Assembly: GCA_902568875.1 (NCBI GenBank)
Contig: CACFSG010000003.1
Location: 1-64,000 of the forward strand
DNA: 64,000 nt
Reading direction: 5' to 3'
Source: an uncultured Pelagibacteraceae bacterium
GTDB taxonomy: Bacteria > Pseudomonadota > Alphaproteobacteria > Pelagibacterales > Pelagibacteraceae
Under the pieces are notes generated by a model. The model did no database searches and was not told the DNA's origin. It worked only from the letters and a program-made list of their open reading frames with translations. A program made the position numbers and the translations under genes. Shown piece by piece: positions 40,912 to 50,842 of this stretch (positions are counted from its first letter, which is position 1; every line of letters begins with the position of its first letter).

Positions 40912-41694
40912 ATGAGTATGGAAATTAATATAAACTGTGATTTAGGAGAAAAATCAAAACATCATTCTAATAAACATGATCCAGATTTATTAAAAATAGT
41001 AAATTCAGCAAATGTTGCTTGTGGTTATCATGCTGGAGATGAGGAAACCATGAATCAAGTAGTAGAAATCTCAAAAAAAAATGGTGTTAGTATAGGTGCG
41101 CACCCATCTTTTAATGATCCTGAAAATTTTGGAAGAGAAAGAATGAATTTGTCTTCATCTGAAATAAGAAAGCTTATAATTAATCAGTATGAAATTCTTC
41201 AAAATATAGCTGTTAAACATGGTGAAAAGGTAACTCATATAAAACCTCACGGAGCATTAAATAATATGGCTTGTGAGGATATAGAATTATCAACAACATT
41301 GGCAAAATCGATTAAAGAAATTAGTAAAGACTTAATCTATTTAGTTCCAACTGGATCAAAAATGGAAGAAGCAGCCAAAAAATTAGATATGAAAATTGCA
41401 TGTGAAATTTTTGCAGATAGAAATTATGAAGATGATGGAAATTTAGTCTCAAGAAAAAAACCAAATGCACTTATAACTGATCCAGAGCAAGCAAAAAAAC
41501 ACGTATTAACTATGGTTAAAAATCAGACTCTTAATTGTCATAGTGGAAAGCAAATACCTTGCGAAATAGACTCTATATGTATACATGGAGATAACGAAAG
41601 TTCTTTAGCAACAGCAAAATCTATAAGAAATAATTTACTAGATAATAAATTTAAATTAAAATCTTTAAATAATATGGAAAAATTTAAAAAATAA
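40912..41694 (+). CDS. pxpA: 5-oxoprolinase subunit A (LamB/YcsF family); ORF track start 40894, ATG at 40912 or 40918 more likely
   Basis: EININCDLGEKS, SANVACGYHAGDEETM, GAHPSFNDPENFGRERM, HIKPHGALNNM, ICIHGDNESS. Confidence 0.92.
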   Translation: MSMEININCDLGEKSKHHSNKHDPDLLKIVNSANVACGYHAGDEETMNQVVEISKKNGVSIGAHPSFNDPENFGRERMNLSSSEIRKLIINQYEILQNIAVKHGEKVTHIKPHGALNNMACEDIELSTTLAKSIKEISKDLIYLVPTGSKMEEAAKKLDMKIACEIFADRNYEDDGNLVSRKKPNALITDPEQAKKHVLTMVKNQTLNCHSGKQIPCEIDSICIHGDNESSLATAKSIRNNLLDNKFKLKSLNNMEKFKK

Positions 41695-41716
41695 TAAAAA
41701 AGATTTTTGCTAAAAT

Positions 41717-43027
41717 TTAATTTAAATTTTTAACCATTTGTTCTGGCATCCAAAGTGCTATTTCTGGAAAAATTACCACTAATATAACTGCTAAAACCAT
41801 GAGTAAAAATAAAGGGAAAGCACTTTTTGCAATATATCCCATATCTTTATTAGCCATACCTTGTAGAACAAATAAATTAAAACCTACAGGAGGAGTAATT
41901 TGTGCCATTTCAACAACAATTACTAAAAAAATACCAAACCAAATCATATCAAAGCCTGCTTGTCTTATCATTGGTTCTATTATTGCCATTGTTAGTACTA
42001 CAGCAGATATTCCATCAAGAAACATTCCTAGAATAATATAAAAAATCATTAAAACAAAAATTAACACATAAGGAGATAAATCCATATTTTGAATCCATAA
42101 TGCTAAATTTCTGGGTAATCCAGTAAACCCCATAGCTAAAGATAAAAATGTTGATCCTGCTAATATAAATGCAATCATACAAGAAGTTTTGGTTGCACCT
42201 AATAATGAAGATTTAAATGTTTCTAAATTTAAACTTTTTTGAAAATAAGATAAAATTAAAGCTCCAACAACACCCAGAGAAGCTGCTTCCGTTGCTGTTG
42301 CTATTCCAGTATATATTGATCCTATAACAGCTGAAATTAACAATATCACAGGTAAAAGTTGTTTTGATCTTTTTATTTTTTCTAAAAATGAATATTCTTC
42401 AATAATTTTTGGCATATCTTTTTTATTAATTAAAGACCAAATAATCACATACGACATAAAAATTAATGCAATCATTATTCCTGGAATAATTCCTGCAATA
42501 AACAATTTTGCTATAGACTCCTGAACGGCAACTCCATAAATAATTAGAATAATAGAAGGAGGTATTAACAATCCAAGAGTACCTGAGCCAGCTAAACTAC
42601 CTAATAAAATTTTTTCTGGATATTTTCTTTTTCTTAATTCAGGAATAGACATTTTTCCTACTGTTGCTACAGTTGCAGCAGATGATCCTGATATTGCTGC
42701 AAAAAGTGCACATCCAACAACATTAACATGAATTAATCCACCAGGTAATTTTTGCATCCAAGGAGATAAACCTTTAAATAAATTTTCAGACAATTTGGTT
42801 CTAAATAATATTTCTCCCATCCATACAAATAAAGGTAATGCAGTTAAAGTCCACGAAGATGATGTCCCCCATATTGTAGTTGCCATAGCATCACCAACGG
42901 GTCGAGAAGTAAATAACATCATACCAATTGCGGATACACCAATCATGCTTAAAGCTACCCAAATGCCTGTCCCTAAAAAAAACAATAAAACACTAATAAA
43001 GAAAATTGTTAAAAATATTTCATCCAT
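41717..43027 (-). CDS. TRAP transporter large permease (DctM family)
   Basis: Polytopic protein, GSSAATVATVGKMSIPEL, LGLLIPPSIILIIYGV, QITPPVGFNLFVLQG. Confidence 0.93.
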   Translation of the reverse strand: MDEIFLTIFFISVLLFFLGTGIWVALSMIGVSAIGMMLFTSRPVGDAMATTIWGTSSSWTLTALPLFVWMGEILFRTKLSENLFKGLSPWMQKLPGGLIHVNVVGCALFAAISGSSAATVATVGKMSIPELRKRKYPEKILLGSLAGSGTLGLLIPPSIILIIYGVAVQESIAKLFIAGIIPGIMIALIFMSYVIIWSLINKKDMPKIIEEYSFLEKIKRSKQLLPVILLISAVIGSIYTGIATATEAASLGVVGALILSYFQKSLNLETFKSSLLGATKTSCMIAFILAGSTFLSLAMGFTGLPRNLALWIQNMDLSPYVLIFVLMIFYIILGMFLDGISAVVLTMAIIEPMIRQAGFDMIWFGIFLVIVVEMAQITPPVGFNLFVLQGMANKDMGYIAKSAFPLFLLMVLAVILVVIFPEIALWMPEQMVKNLN

Positions 43028-43511
43028 TTGCTTTTTTTTTAATAGTTAAAATAAATTGATGAAAAACACTTATAAAAAATATTGTTGATCCAATCGCAAC
43101 ACTAGTTTGAGGAATCCAAATTAAAATTTCATCTGCTCCTTCACTACGTTCTTGAAATTTATAAGATATAATTAACATTTTTATAAAATAAAATGATAAA
43201 TATGCTGAAAAAAAACTTGCTACACTTAAACACCAAACTTCTATTAATTTTTTTTTAAAACCTGACAACTTTTCTAAAAAGAGAGTTATCCTTATATGGC
43301 TACCATCAACAAACGTAAAAGCTAAAGCAAAAAAAGATGCTGAAGCCATACAATAACCAGAATACTCTGCTAAACCTCTAATATAAAAACCAAATATTCT
43401 TGATGAAATGCCTATAAGAATAAATACCGCTACTAAAATTAAAAAAGTTGCAGCAATATAACCAGAAAATTTATATAACTTATTTAAATTTCTATTTAAA
43501 AATTCTAACAT
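43020..43511 (-). CDS. TRAP transporter small permease (DctQ family)
   Basis: Four-TM protein overlapping dctM; EYSGYCMASASFFALAFTFVDGSHIRITLF. Confidence 0.9.
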   Translation of the reverse strand: MLEFLNRNLNKLYKFSGYIAATFLILVAVFILIGISSRIFGFYIRGLAEYSGYCMASASFFALAFTFVDGSHIRITLFLEKLSGFKKKLIEVWCLSVASFFSAYLSFYFIKMLIISYKFQERSEGADEILIWIPQTSVAIGSTIFFISVFHQFILTIKKKANG

Positions 43512-43517
43512 AATGAT

Positions 43518-43551
43518 TTAAGGCCACTTAAGATAAATTAAGTGGCCTTAA
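43518..43551. terminator. Perfect 14-bp inverted repeat with 6-nt loop between dctP-like and dctQ-like genes
   Basis: TTAAGGCCACTTAA-GATAAA-TTAAGTGGCCTTAA read directly in sequence. Confidence 0.75.
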
Positions 43552-43567
43552 TAAAGATTTAATTAAA

Positions 43568-44539
43568 TTATTTATAAGCTGATAAAACAGCCGCTCCTCT
43601 TGATCCAGCTTTTTGAGACCATTCCTTAGCCATAGTCTCTCCCACTTTTTCAAAATGAGCTTGTAGAGATGCGTTAACTTTTCCCACAACCATTCCAGCT
43701 TCTGCTAAAGCTTTTTTATCTCCAACATTTCCTTGCTTGGATAATTGCCAACCTTTCCTTTCAGCTAAAGCTGCTTGTTTCATCACTAGATTTTGAGTTG
43801 CTTTATCTAGTTTATTCCAAGCATCTTTATTTACAATCACCATATTTTTTGGAAACCAAGCTGCAATATCATAAAAATATTTCACACCATTTTCCCAAAT
43901 TTTAGAATTTTTTCCTGTAGTTGGTGATGTGATCATACTTTCAACAGCTCCTGTAGAAAATGCCTGACTAATTTCTGCAGCTTCAATTTTAGTTGGAGCC
44001 ATTCCTGTTAGTTCAGCTATTCTAATTGTTGCTGAATTATATGCTCTAAATTTTAAACCTTTTAGATCATTAACAGAATTAATTTCTTTTTTGCTATATA
44101 AACCTTGTGCCGGCCATGGAACTGCATATAAAAAAACAAGTCCTTTTTCATCCAAACCTTTTACAATTTCATCTTTTGATGCTTTGTACAATTTCATAGC
44201 ATCTGAATAAGATGTTGCTAAGAATGGTTGAGAATCTATTTCTAATAAAGGGTCTTCTTTTCCTAAAGCAGACATAAATCTTTCACCAATTTGTGCTTGA
44301 CCAGTTCTTACGGCTCTAAAAATTTCCCCACCTTTAAACAAAGAACCACCTGGATGAGTTACAATTGTTAGTTTGCCACCACTTTTTTCTGTTACATTTT
44401 TTGCAAATTCAGTAGCATTTGCAGAATGAAAGTTTCCAGCTCCATACGCTAAAGCCATGTCCCATTTTTCTGCAATTGCAACATTTATTGAAAAAATTAA
44501 CGAAATTAAAACGCTTAAAAAATATTTCATTAGTTTCAT
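43568..44539 (-). CDS. TRAP transporter periplasmic substrate-binding protein (DctP family)
   Basis: Signal peptide; FKGGEIFRAVRTGQAQIGERF, LKGLKFRAYNSATIRIAELTGMAPTKIEAAEISQAFSTGAVESMITSP. Confidence 0.93.
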   Translation of the reverse strand: MKLMKYFLSVLISLIFSINVAIAEKWDMALAYGAGNFHSANATEFAKNVTEKSGGKLTIVTHPGGSLFKGGEIFRAVRTGQAQIGERFMSALGKEDPLLEIDSQPFLATSYSDAMKLYKASKDEIVKGLDEKGLVFLYAVPWPAQGLYSKKEINSVNDLKGLKFRAYNSATIRIAELTGMAPTKIEAAEISQAFSTGAVESMITSPTTGKNSKIWENGVKYFYDIAAWFPKNMVIVNKDAWNKLDKATQNLVMKQAALAERKGWQLSKQGNVGDKKALAEAGMVVGKVNASLQAHFEKVGETMAKEWSQKAGSRGAAVLSAYK

Positions 44540-44651
44540 TTAATCTCCTTTTTTTAATAAGCATTTCATTATGTATTAAAATATTAATCAATAAAAAAAT
44601 AATACTACTTTTAATTGAATTTTTTTAAATATAAAATAATATAGTCCTATA

Positions 44652-45263
44652 TTGTTAGAAGAAACACTCATACTACTGCAAATTATTTTTATAGATATTA
44701 TCTTAGCTGCAGATAATGCAATTATTATAGGTTTAATTGCTGCAAATTTTGCGCCAAAAAATAGAAGGCAAATAATTTTATGGGGTGTTGCTGGTGCTTT
44801 AATATTTAAAATAATTTTTGCTTTATTTGCAACATACTTATTTGAATTTTATTTTATAAAAATTTTAGGTGGATTGCTTTTAATTTGGATAGTAAATGAT
44901 TTAAGAAAAGATCTTTTTGAAATTAAAAAAATAAAATCACCTACTAAAAAATCAAAAGAACCATCATATATTCAGAGTGTATATAAAGTTTTATTCGCTG
45001 ATATTACAATTAGTTTTGATAATGTAATAGGTGTTGTTGGAGCCGCTAAAGGTAATTTTGGTTTTATGATTTTCGGACTTGTATTATCTGTAATTCTAAC
45101 TGGAGCAATGGCTACTTACCTAGCTAATTATATTCAAAAACATTTGTGGATAGCGTACATTGGTTTAGGTTTTATTTTATTAGTGGCAATTCAATTAGTA
45201 ATAGGTGGTCTAGTTGATCTAGATATTTTATCAATCAACGAGCAATTCAAAAAATACTTTTAA
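44652..45263 (+). CDS. TerC family membrane protein (YjbE type; predicted TTG start)
   Basis: FIDIILAADNAIIIGLIAA, FADITISFDNVIGVVGAAKGN. Confidence 0.85.
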   Translation: MLEETLILLQIIFIDIILAADNAIIIGLIAANFAPKNRRQIILWGVAGALIFKIIFALFATYLFEFYFIKILGGLLLIWIVNDLRKDLFEIKKIKSPTKKSKEPSYIQSVYKVLFADITISFDNVIGVVGAAKGNFGFMIFGLVLSVILTGAMATYLANYIQKHLWIAYIGLGFILLVAIQLVIGGLVDLDILSINEQFKKYF

Positions 45264-46036
45264 TAAGAATGTTTTTTAGACGGATATTTTTTAGACTTTA
45301 CTTCTATAGTAAATTTTTTTAATCCTAAATTAATATTTTTTTTAATATTAACAAATTTTTTAACAAATTTTATATTTGTATTATTTAAACCTATTAAGTC
45401 ATCAGTTACTAATACTTGACCATCGCAATATACAGATGATCCTATTCCAATAGTTGGAATTTTTAATGTTTGAGTAATTTGTTTTGCTGTGAATGTTTTT
45501 ACACATTCTAAAACGATTGCAAATACTCCGCTACTTTGAAGTAGAAGCGCATCATTTATTAATTGTTTTTTTTCTTTAGCAGTTCTTCCTTTGGATTTGA
45601 ATTTACCTTTGGCTGTCTGTGGAAGAAGACCCAAATGACCCATTACTGGAATTTTATTTTTAACTAAAATTTTGATTTGATTGATAATGTTTTTTCCACC
45701 TTCTAATTTAACAGCATCACATTTAGTTTCTTTAATTATTTTTTTTGCATTTTTCAAAGCTGAATTATTTGAACTATAAGTTTTATAAGGCATATCCACT
45801 ACCATTAAGCTTTTTTTTACTCCAAGTCTTACACTCTTTGAATGATCAATCATGTTAATTAAAGTTACTTTTCTTGTTGTTTTATAATTATATAAAACAG
45901 ATCCAAGAGAATCTCCTACTAAAGTTATATCTGTATACTTATCAACTTCTTCAGCAATATTTTTTGAATAAGCTGTTAGACATATAATTTTAGATTTATT
46001 TTTTTTTTTAAGAATTTTTTTAATTTTACTATTCAT
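45260..46036 (-). CDS. panB: 3-methyl-2-oxobutanoate hydroxymethyltransferase
   Basis: ICLTAYSKNIAEEVDKYTDITLVGDSLGSVLYNY, DMPYKTY, VMGHLGLLPQTA, IPTIGIGSSVYCDGQVLVTDD. Confidence 0.93.
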   Translation of the reverse strand: MNSKIKKILKKKNKSKIICLTAYSKNIAEEVDKYTDITLVGDSLGSVLYNYKTTRKVTLINMIDHSKSVRLGVKKSLMVVDMPYKTYSSNNSALKNAKKIIKETKCDAVKLEGGKNIINQIKILVKNKIPVMGHLGLLPQTAKGKFKSKGRTAKEKKQLINDALLLQSSGVFAIVLECVKTFTAKQITQTLKIPTIGIGSSVYCDGQVLVTDDLIGLNNTNIKFVKKFVNIKKNINLGLKKFTIEVKSKKYPSKKHSY

Positions 46037-46069
46037 TTAATACTATTTACAATTTTATTTAAAATTCGA

Positions 46070-46546
46070 TCAAGAATCATTATTATTTTTAGGCTCTATA
46101 TTTTCAAGAGACTCTAAAATACTTTTGTTTTCATCACATAATTTTTCACAAACTTCTATAAAAGTTTTTGACAAATCTTTTACTTTTAAATAATTAGATT
46201 TTTCTAAAGCTATTTTTATTAACATTAATATTGCTTCTTCATTATTAGGTTCAATTAATAAGGTTGCCTCTAAATTTTTTTCCTCTTTTTCTTGATTTTC
46301 TTCATGATTATAGATTTTTGCTAAATATAGATAAGATTTTGAATGTTTTGGGTTAAAAACAATATTTCTTTCAAACATAAATCTAGCATCTTCATATTTT
46401 TTATTTTCATATAACTCTAAAGCTTTATTAAAAAATTTTTCACTACTAATTGAAATATTAAAAATATTTATCAATAAATAAAAGAATAGTGTAAATTTAA
46501 ACATCTTGTTCATTGACGAGTGTTCTCTTGTTAGAGATATAATCAT
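46070..46546 (-). CDS. TPR-repeat protein with N-terminal signal/anchor (start more likely 46513 or 46504)
   Basis: FFNKALELYENKKYEDARFMFERNIVFNPKHSKSYLYLAKIYNHEEN TPR-like pattern. Confidence 0.65.
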   Translation of the reverse strand: MIISLTREHSSMNKMFKFTLFFYLLINIFNISISSEKFFNKALELYENKKYEDARFMFERNIVFNPKHSKSYLYLAKIYNHEENQEKEEKNLEATLLIEPNNEEAILMLIKIALEKSNYLKVKDLSKTFIEVCEKLCDENKSILESLENIEPKNNNDS

Positions 46547-46577
46547 TTATATATGATTCCTTTTTAATTTAAATAAT

Positions 46578-47189
46578 CTATCTAAGATTTTTACAAATTA
46601 CAAAACTTTCCTTAGAGTCTTTACGACTTGATTTGGGTTTAAAAACCTTAACTTCTTTAAAAATATTTTTTCCTAATTTAATAATTTCATTAAATGAACT
46701 GCCCATAAATATTTTTGATATAAAAAAACCTTTATTTGACATTACATTTTTTGAAAAAATCATAGCTTCTTTACATAATTCTCCTGTTTGAATTGAGTCT
46801 ACATTTTTTATTCCAGTTGTATTAACAGCCATATCTGACATAACAACGTCAGCTTCTTTGTTAAGATAAGCTTTTATCTGATTTTGAACATCTGCTTCTG
46901 TAAAATCTCCCCTAATTTGAATAGTATTTTTAATTTTCACCATCTCTTTTAAATCAATTGAAATTATTTTTCCATTTTTTACGACTTTCGATGTATATTG
47001 AGACCAACTACCTGGGGCAGCTCCAATATCAATAACATTCATGCCCCCTCTAAAAATTTTAAATTTTTCATCTATTTCTATTAATTTATATACAGACCTG
47101 GCCCTATAACCTTCTATTTTAGACTGACGTACATGGATATCTCTTTTTTGTTTGTTAACCCAATTTTTTGAAATTTTATTTTTTTTCAA
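46578..47189 (-). CDS. rlmE: 23S rRNA (uridine2552-2'-O)-methyltransferase
   Basis: YRARSVYKLIEIDEKF, VIDIGAAPGSWSQY, DVVMSDMAVNTTGI, SRKDSKESFVI. Confidence 0.94.
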   Translation of the reverse strand: MKKNKISKNWVNKQKRDIHVRQSKIEGYRARSVYKLIEIDEKFKIFRGGMNVIDIGAAPGSWSQYTSKVVKNGKIISIDLKEMVKIKNTIQIRGDFTEADVQNQIKAYLNKEADVVMSDMAVNTTGIKNVDSIQTGELCKEAMIFSKNVMSNKGFFISKIFMGSSFNEIIKLGKNIFKEVKVFKPKSSRKDSKESFVICKNLR

Positions 47190-48101
47190 TTAATTATTAT
47201 ATCTAAGACTTTTAAGAATTTTATTATTATTTAAAGTTTCAATTTCAATTTTTATATTTTTATCTACTCTCATGTCTTTGCCATCTTTCCAAATTCCAGC
47301 TGCTAAGTGCATTATACCAATTTTATAATTAGGTAAATATGGCTCAACAAATGTTTTTTGTTGTTCATCATATTTTGGAAGTAAATTACTTGTAATCCAA
47401 TTACAATTTAAAGGTAAAAATTCCGTTTCTAAATCATCTATATATACAGACATATTTATAGCTAATCCCTCTGATCCAAAAATATTTCCTGCTTTTAATG
47501 TTTTTGCTAAATTGTTTTGCCAAAAACTCCATCCTTTAGAATTTTTTTCTAATGAAAATACTCCAATATTAATGTGTGGAGCAAAAGCTAGCTTTCTTGC
47601 TTTATCATAACCAATTTTTGATTTAACAGCATGTTTAAAATTTTGGGATTTTATTAGCGCTAGTTTACCAAATAACCAACTAACTTTTGAAGTTATTTTA
47701 TATCCAGGTCCAATCGTTTGGGTAATCCCCAACTTTCCATTTTCACAAGCTTTAAAATATAATTTAATACAGTTCCAATCATTCACCCATGCATCACAAT
47801 CTATCCATAAGTATTTTTCGTAATTAGGAAAATATTTGGGTAAAAATGCTCTTGAAACTTGACTTTTTAACCATTCTTTTCCTTTTACTTTAAATTCGGG
47901 AACTTTAATATCCCATTCTGCAGATTTTATTTCTTCTACTTTTTTTAATAATTTTTCTTTTTGCTCTTGAGTTAGTCCTGCATCTAATATGCAAATTGCA
48001 ACATTTTCACTCTCTTTAAATCTTTTAATAGAATCTACTAATTCATCTAACAATGGAAAATAATTAGCATCAGCTAAAGAAACAATTACATTTTTTTTCA
48101 T
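47190..48101 (-). CDS. Putative GT-A fold glycosyltransferase (GT8-like)
   Basis: NYEKYLWIDCDAWVND (DxD-type), APHINIGVFSLEKNSKGW, FGSEGLAINMSVY. Confidence 0.6.
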   Translation of the reverse strand: MKKNVIVSLADANYFPLLDELVDSIKRFKESENVAICILDAGLTQEQKEKLLKKVEEIKSAEWDIKVPEFKVKGKEWLKSQVSRAFLPKYFPNYEKYLWIDCDAWVNDWNCIKLYFKACENGKLGITQTIGPGYKITSKVSWLFGKLALIKSQNFKHAVKSKIGYDKARKLAFAPHINIGVFSLEKNSKGWSFWQNNLAKTLKAGNIFGSEGLAINMSVYIDDLETEFLPLNCNWITSNLLPKYDEQQKTFVEPYLPNYKIGIMHLAAGIWKDGKDMRVDKNIKIEIETLNNNKILKSLRYNN

Positions 48102-48904
48102 TAAAGTTCGTCTTCAAGTTCATCATCATCCTGAATTTTGTCATTTTCATGTTGTTTTTTAATTTTTTGAAAATGTAGATAACTAATTGGTAATAAAAAC
48201 ACATAAATCACTGCACTAATAGCTATTACATTAAAAGTATAAATTAATAAAAGCCCAAAAAATAAAACAATTCCAAATAATAAGAAAATTGTAGTTCTTC
48301 TTGGTATAACTATTTTTTTAAAAGAATAGCTTGGAAATTTACTAATCAATAAAAATGAAATTACTACAAAAAATATTGGAACAATTACATCATAATTTAA
48401 TTGAATATAATCAAATCCACTTAAACTAATAATTAATGGAGTTAAAACTAATATTGCTCCTGCAGGTGAAGGTACTCCCTCAAAAAAATTATCTTTCCAA
48501 GAAGGTTCTTGATTTGAATTAATATTAAATCTTGCTAATCGCAACGCTACACAAATTACATACACTAAACACAACAACCAACCAAATCTCTCTAAAGTGT
48601 TAAGTTTCCAAAAATACATTATAAACGCTGGAGCGACTCCAAAACTTATCATATCTGTAAGAGAGTCTAATTCTTTCCCAACTTTTGATGTTCCTTTAAT
48701 TAATCTTGCAATTCTTCCATCAAGACCATCTATTAATGCAGCAAAAATTATTGCTATAATCGCAAATTCAAATCTTCCATCTAATGCAAATCTAATTGAT
48801 GTTAAACCAATACAAACACCTATTAATGTAAGCATGTTTGGTAAAATCATCCTAGCATTTTTTTTATCTGTTACGATTTTTAAATTACTTTTTGGTTTTT
48901 CCAT
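48101..48904 (-). CDS. pssA: CDP-diacylglycerol-serine O-phosphatidyltransferase
   Basis: DGLDGRIARLIKGTSKVGKELDSLTDMISFGVAPAF CDP-alcohol phosphotransferase motif. Confidence 0.94.
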   Translation of the reverse strand: MEKPKSNLKIVTDKKNARMILPNMLTLIGVCIGLTSIRFALDGRFEFAIIAIIFAALIDGLDGRIARLIKGTSKVGKELDSLTDMISFGVAPAFIMYFWKLNTLERFGWLLCLVYVICVALRLARFNINSNQEPSWKDNFFEGVPSPAGAILVLTPLIISLSGFDYIQLNYDVIVPIFFVVISFLLISKFPSYSFKKIVIPRRTTIFLLFGIVLFFGLLLIYTFNVIAISAVIYVFLLPISYLHFQKIKKQHENDKIQDDDELEDEL

Positions 48905-48905
48905 A

Positions 48906-49553
48906 TTATTTTTTGGCTAACAATGTTTCTCCTGAAATTGCTTTCTGACCAACTTTTACTAGTGGCTCATAATTTTCATAATATACATCGACTCGACTTC
49001 CAAATCTTATCATACCTAATCTATCACCTTGATTTAATTCTTGATCTTTATTTGTTTCACAAACAATTCTTCGGGCAATTAAACCAGCGATTTGAACTAC
49101 GATTACATCGTTGTTTTGATTGTCTTTAATTTTAAAATAGTTTCTCTCATTTTCTTCACTTGATTTATCAAGTGAGGCATTTAAAAATTTACCCGGTTTA
49201 TATAAAATTTCTTCTATCTTTCCACTGCATGGTATTCTGTTAACATGACAATCAAAAGCATTCATAAAAATACTTATCTTTTTAAATTTTTTATTTTCTA
49301 AACTGAGTTCCTTTGGACCATCTACTTCTCCAACATTTACTACCTCTCCATCTGCTGGACTTACAAGATAATTGTCATCTTCAATGATAATTCTTTCAGG
49401 ATCTCTAAAAAAATAATAAACCCAAATAGTTAAAACTAAACCTATTAAACCCAAAAAATCACTAAATGTATAAAATACCATAGTGACTATTCCAGCTACA
49501 GCTAAAAACTTGTATCCTTCAGAGTGAATTTTTGGAAATATCTTGCTAAACAT
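48906..49553 (-). CDS. psd: Phosphatidylserine decarboxylase
   Basis: SPADGEVVNVGEVD, IFMNAFDCHVNRIPCSGKIEEI, GMIRFGSRVDVYYE (LGxx/GS-type processing region). Confidence 0.93.
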   Translation of the reverse strand: MFSKIFPKIHSEGYKFLAVAGIVTMVFYTFSDFLGLIGLVLTIWVYYFFRDPERIIIEDDNYLVSPADGEVVNVGEVDGPKELSLENKKFKKISIFMNAFDCHVNRIPCSGKIEEILYKPGKFLNASLDKSSEENERNYFKIKDNQNNDVIVVQIAGLIARRIVCETNKDQELNQGDRLGMIRFGSRVDVYYENYEPLVKVGQKAISGETLLAKK

Positions 49554-49627
49554 ATTCTTCTATTTGATAATTTGTCATTAATATGTATATAAAATTGCGA
49601 AATTCAATTATTAAGATAAAAATTTAA

Positions 49628-50842
49628 GTGAGTAAAATAGGCATAAAAAACCCAATTGTAGAGTTAAATGGTGATGAAATGACCAGAATAATCTGGGATT
49701 TTATTAAAAAAAAATTAATTCTTCCATATCTTGATCTTGGTATTGAATATTATGATTTAGGTATCAAAAGTAGAGATGATACCGACGATCAAATTACAGT
49801 TGATGCAGCTAATGCAATAAAAAAAATTGGGGTTGGTATCAAATGTGCAACTATCACTCCAGATGAAGCGCGTGTAGAAGAATTTAATTTAAAAAAAATG
49901 TGGAGATCACCTAACGGAACAATAAGAAATATTATTGGAGGAACAGTATTTAGAGAACCAATAATTTGTTCTAATATTCCAAAATTAGTACCATCATGGT
50001 CAGATCCTGTAGTGATTGGAAGACATGCATTTGGAGACCAATATAAAGCAACAGATTTTAAAGTACCTGGTAAAGGTAAGATGGAAGTAAAATGGACCTC
50101 AGAAGATGGTAAAGATGAAATTAAATATGAAGTTTTTAATTTTACTGGCCCTGGAGTAGCTCTTTCAATGTACAATTTAGATAAATCAATTGAGGATTTT
50201 GCAAGATCTTGTTTTAATTACGGTCTTATTAAAAAATGGCCAGTTTATTTATCTACAAAAAATACAATTTTAAAAAAATATGATGGGAGATTTAAAGATA
50301 TATTTGAGGAAGTGTTTAATAAAGAATTTAAGAAAAAATTTGAGGATGCAAAAATCACTTACGAACATAGATTAATCGATGACATGGTAGCTTGTGCGAT
50401 GAAATGGAGTGGTAAATACATATGGGCATGTAAAAATTATGATGGTGATGTTCAATCAGATACTATGGCTCAAGGGTATGGTTCATTAGGTTTAATGACT
50501 AGTACGTTACTAACTCCTGATGGAAAAGTCATGGAAGCTGAAGCTGCTCACGGAACCGTAACAAGACACTATCGTATGCATCAACAAGGTAAAGAAACAT
50601 CTACTAATCCAATTGCATCAATTTTTGCTTGGACAAGAGGATTGGCTCATAGAGGTAAGCTTGATGAAAATAAAGAACTTATTAAATTTTCAAATACAGT
50701 AGAAAAAGTTTGTATTGAAAGTGTTGAGAATGGTTCTATGACGAAAGATCTTGCAATTTTGATTGGACCTTCAAGTAAATATCTTACGACTAATCAATTT
50801 TTAGATGTGATTGATAACAATCTTAAAAAAAAATTAAATTAA
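49628..50842 (+). CDS. icd: NADP-dependent isocitrate dehydrogenase (eukaryotic-like subtype; GTG start)
   Basis: [95 protein letters not shown]. Confidence 0.95.
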   Translation: MSKIGIKNPIVELNGDEMTRIIWDFIKKKLILPYLDLGIEYYDLGIKSRDDTDDQITVDAANAIKKIGVGIKCATITPDEARVEEFNLKKMWRSPNGTIRNIIGGTVFREPIICSNIPKLVPSWSDPVVIGRHAFGDQYKATDFKVPGKGKMEVKWTSEDGKDEIKYEVFNFTGPGVALSMYNLDKSIEDFARSCFNYGLIKKWPVYLSTKNTILKKYDGRFKDIFEEVFNKEFKKKFEDAKITYEHRLIDDMVACAMKWSGKYIWACKNYDGDVQSDTMAQGYGSLGLMTSTLLTPDGKVMEAEAAHGTVTRHYRMHQQGKETSTNPIASIFAWTRGLAHRGKLDENKELIKFSNTVEKVCIESVENGSMTKDLAILIGPSSKYLTTNQFLDVIDNNLKKKLN

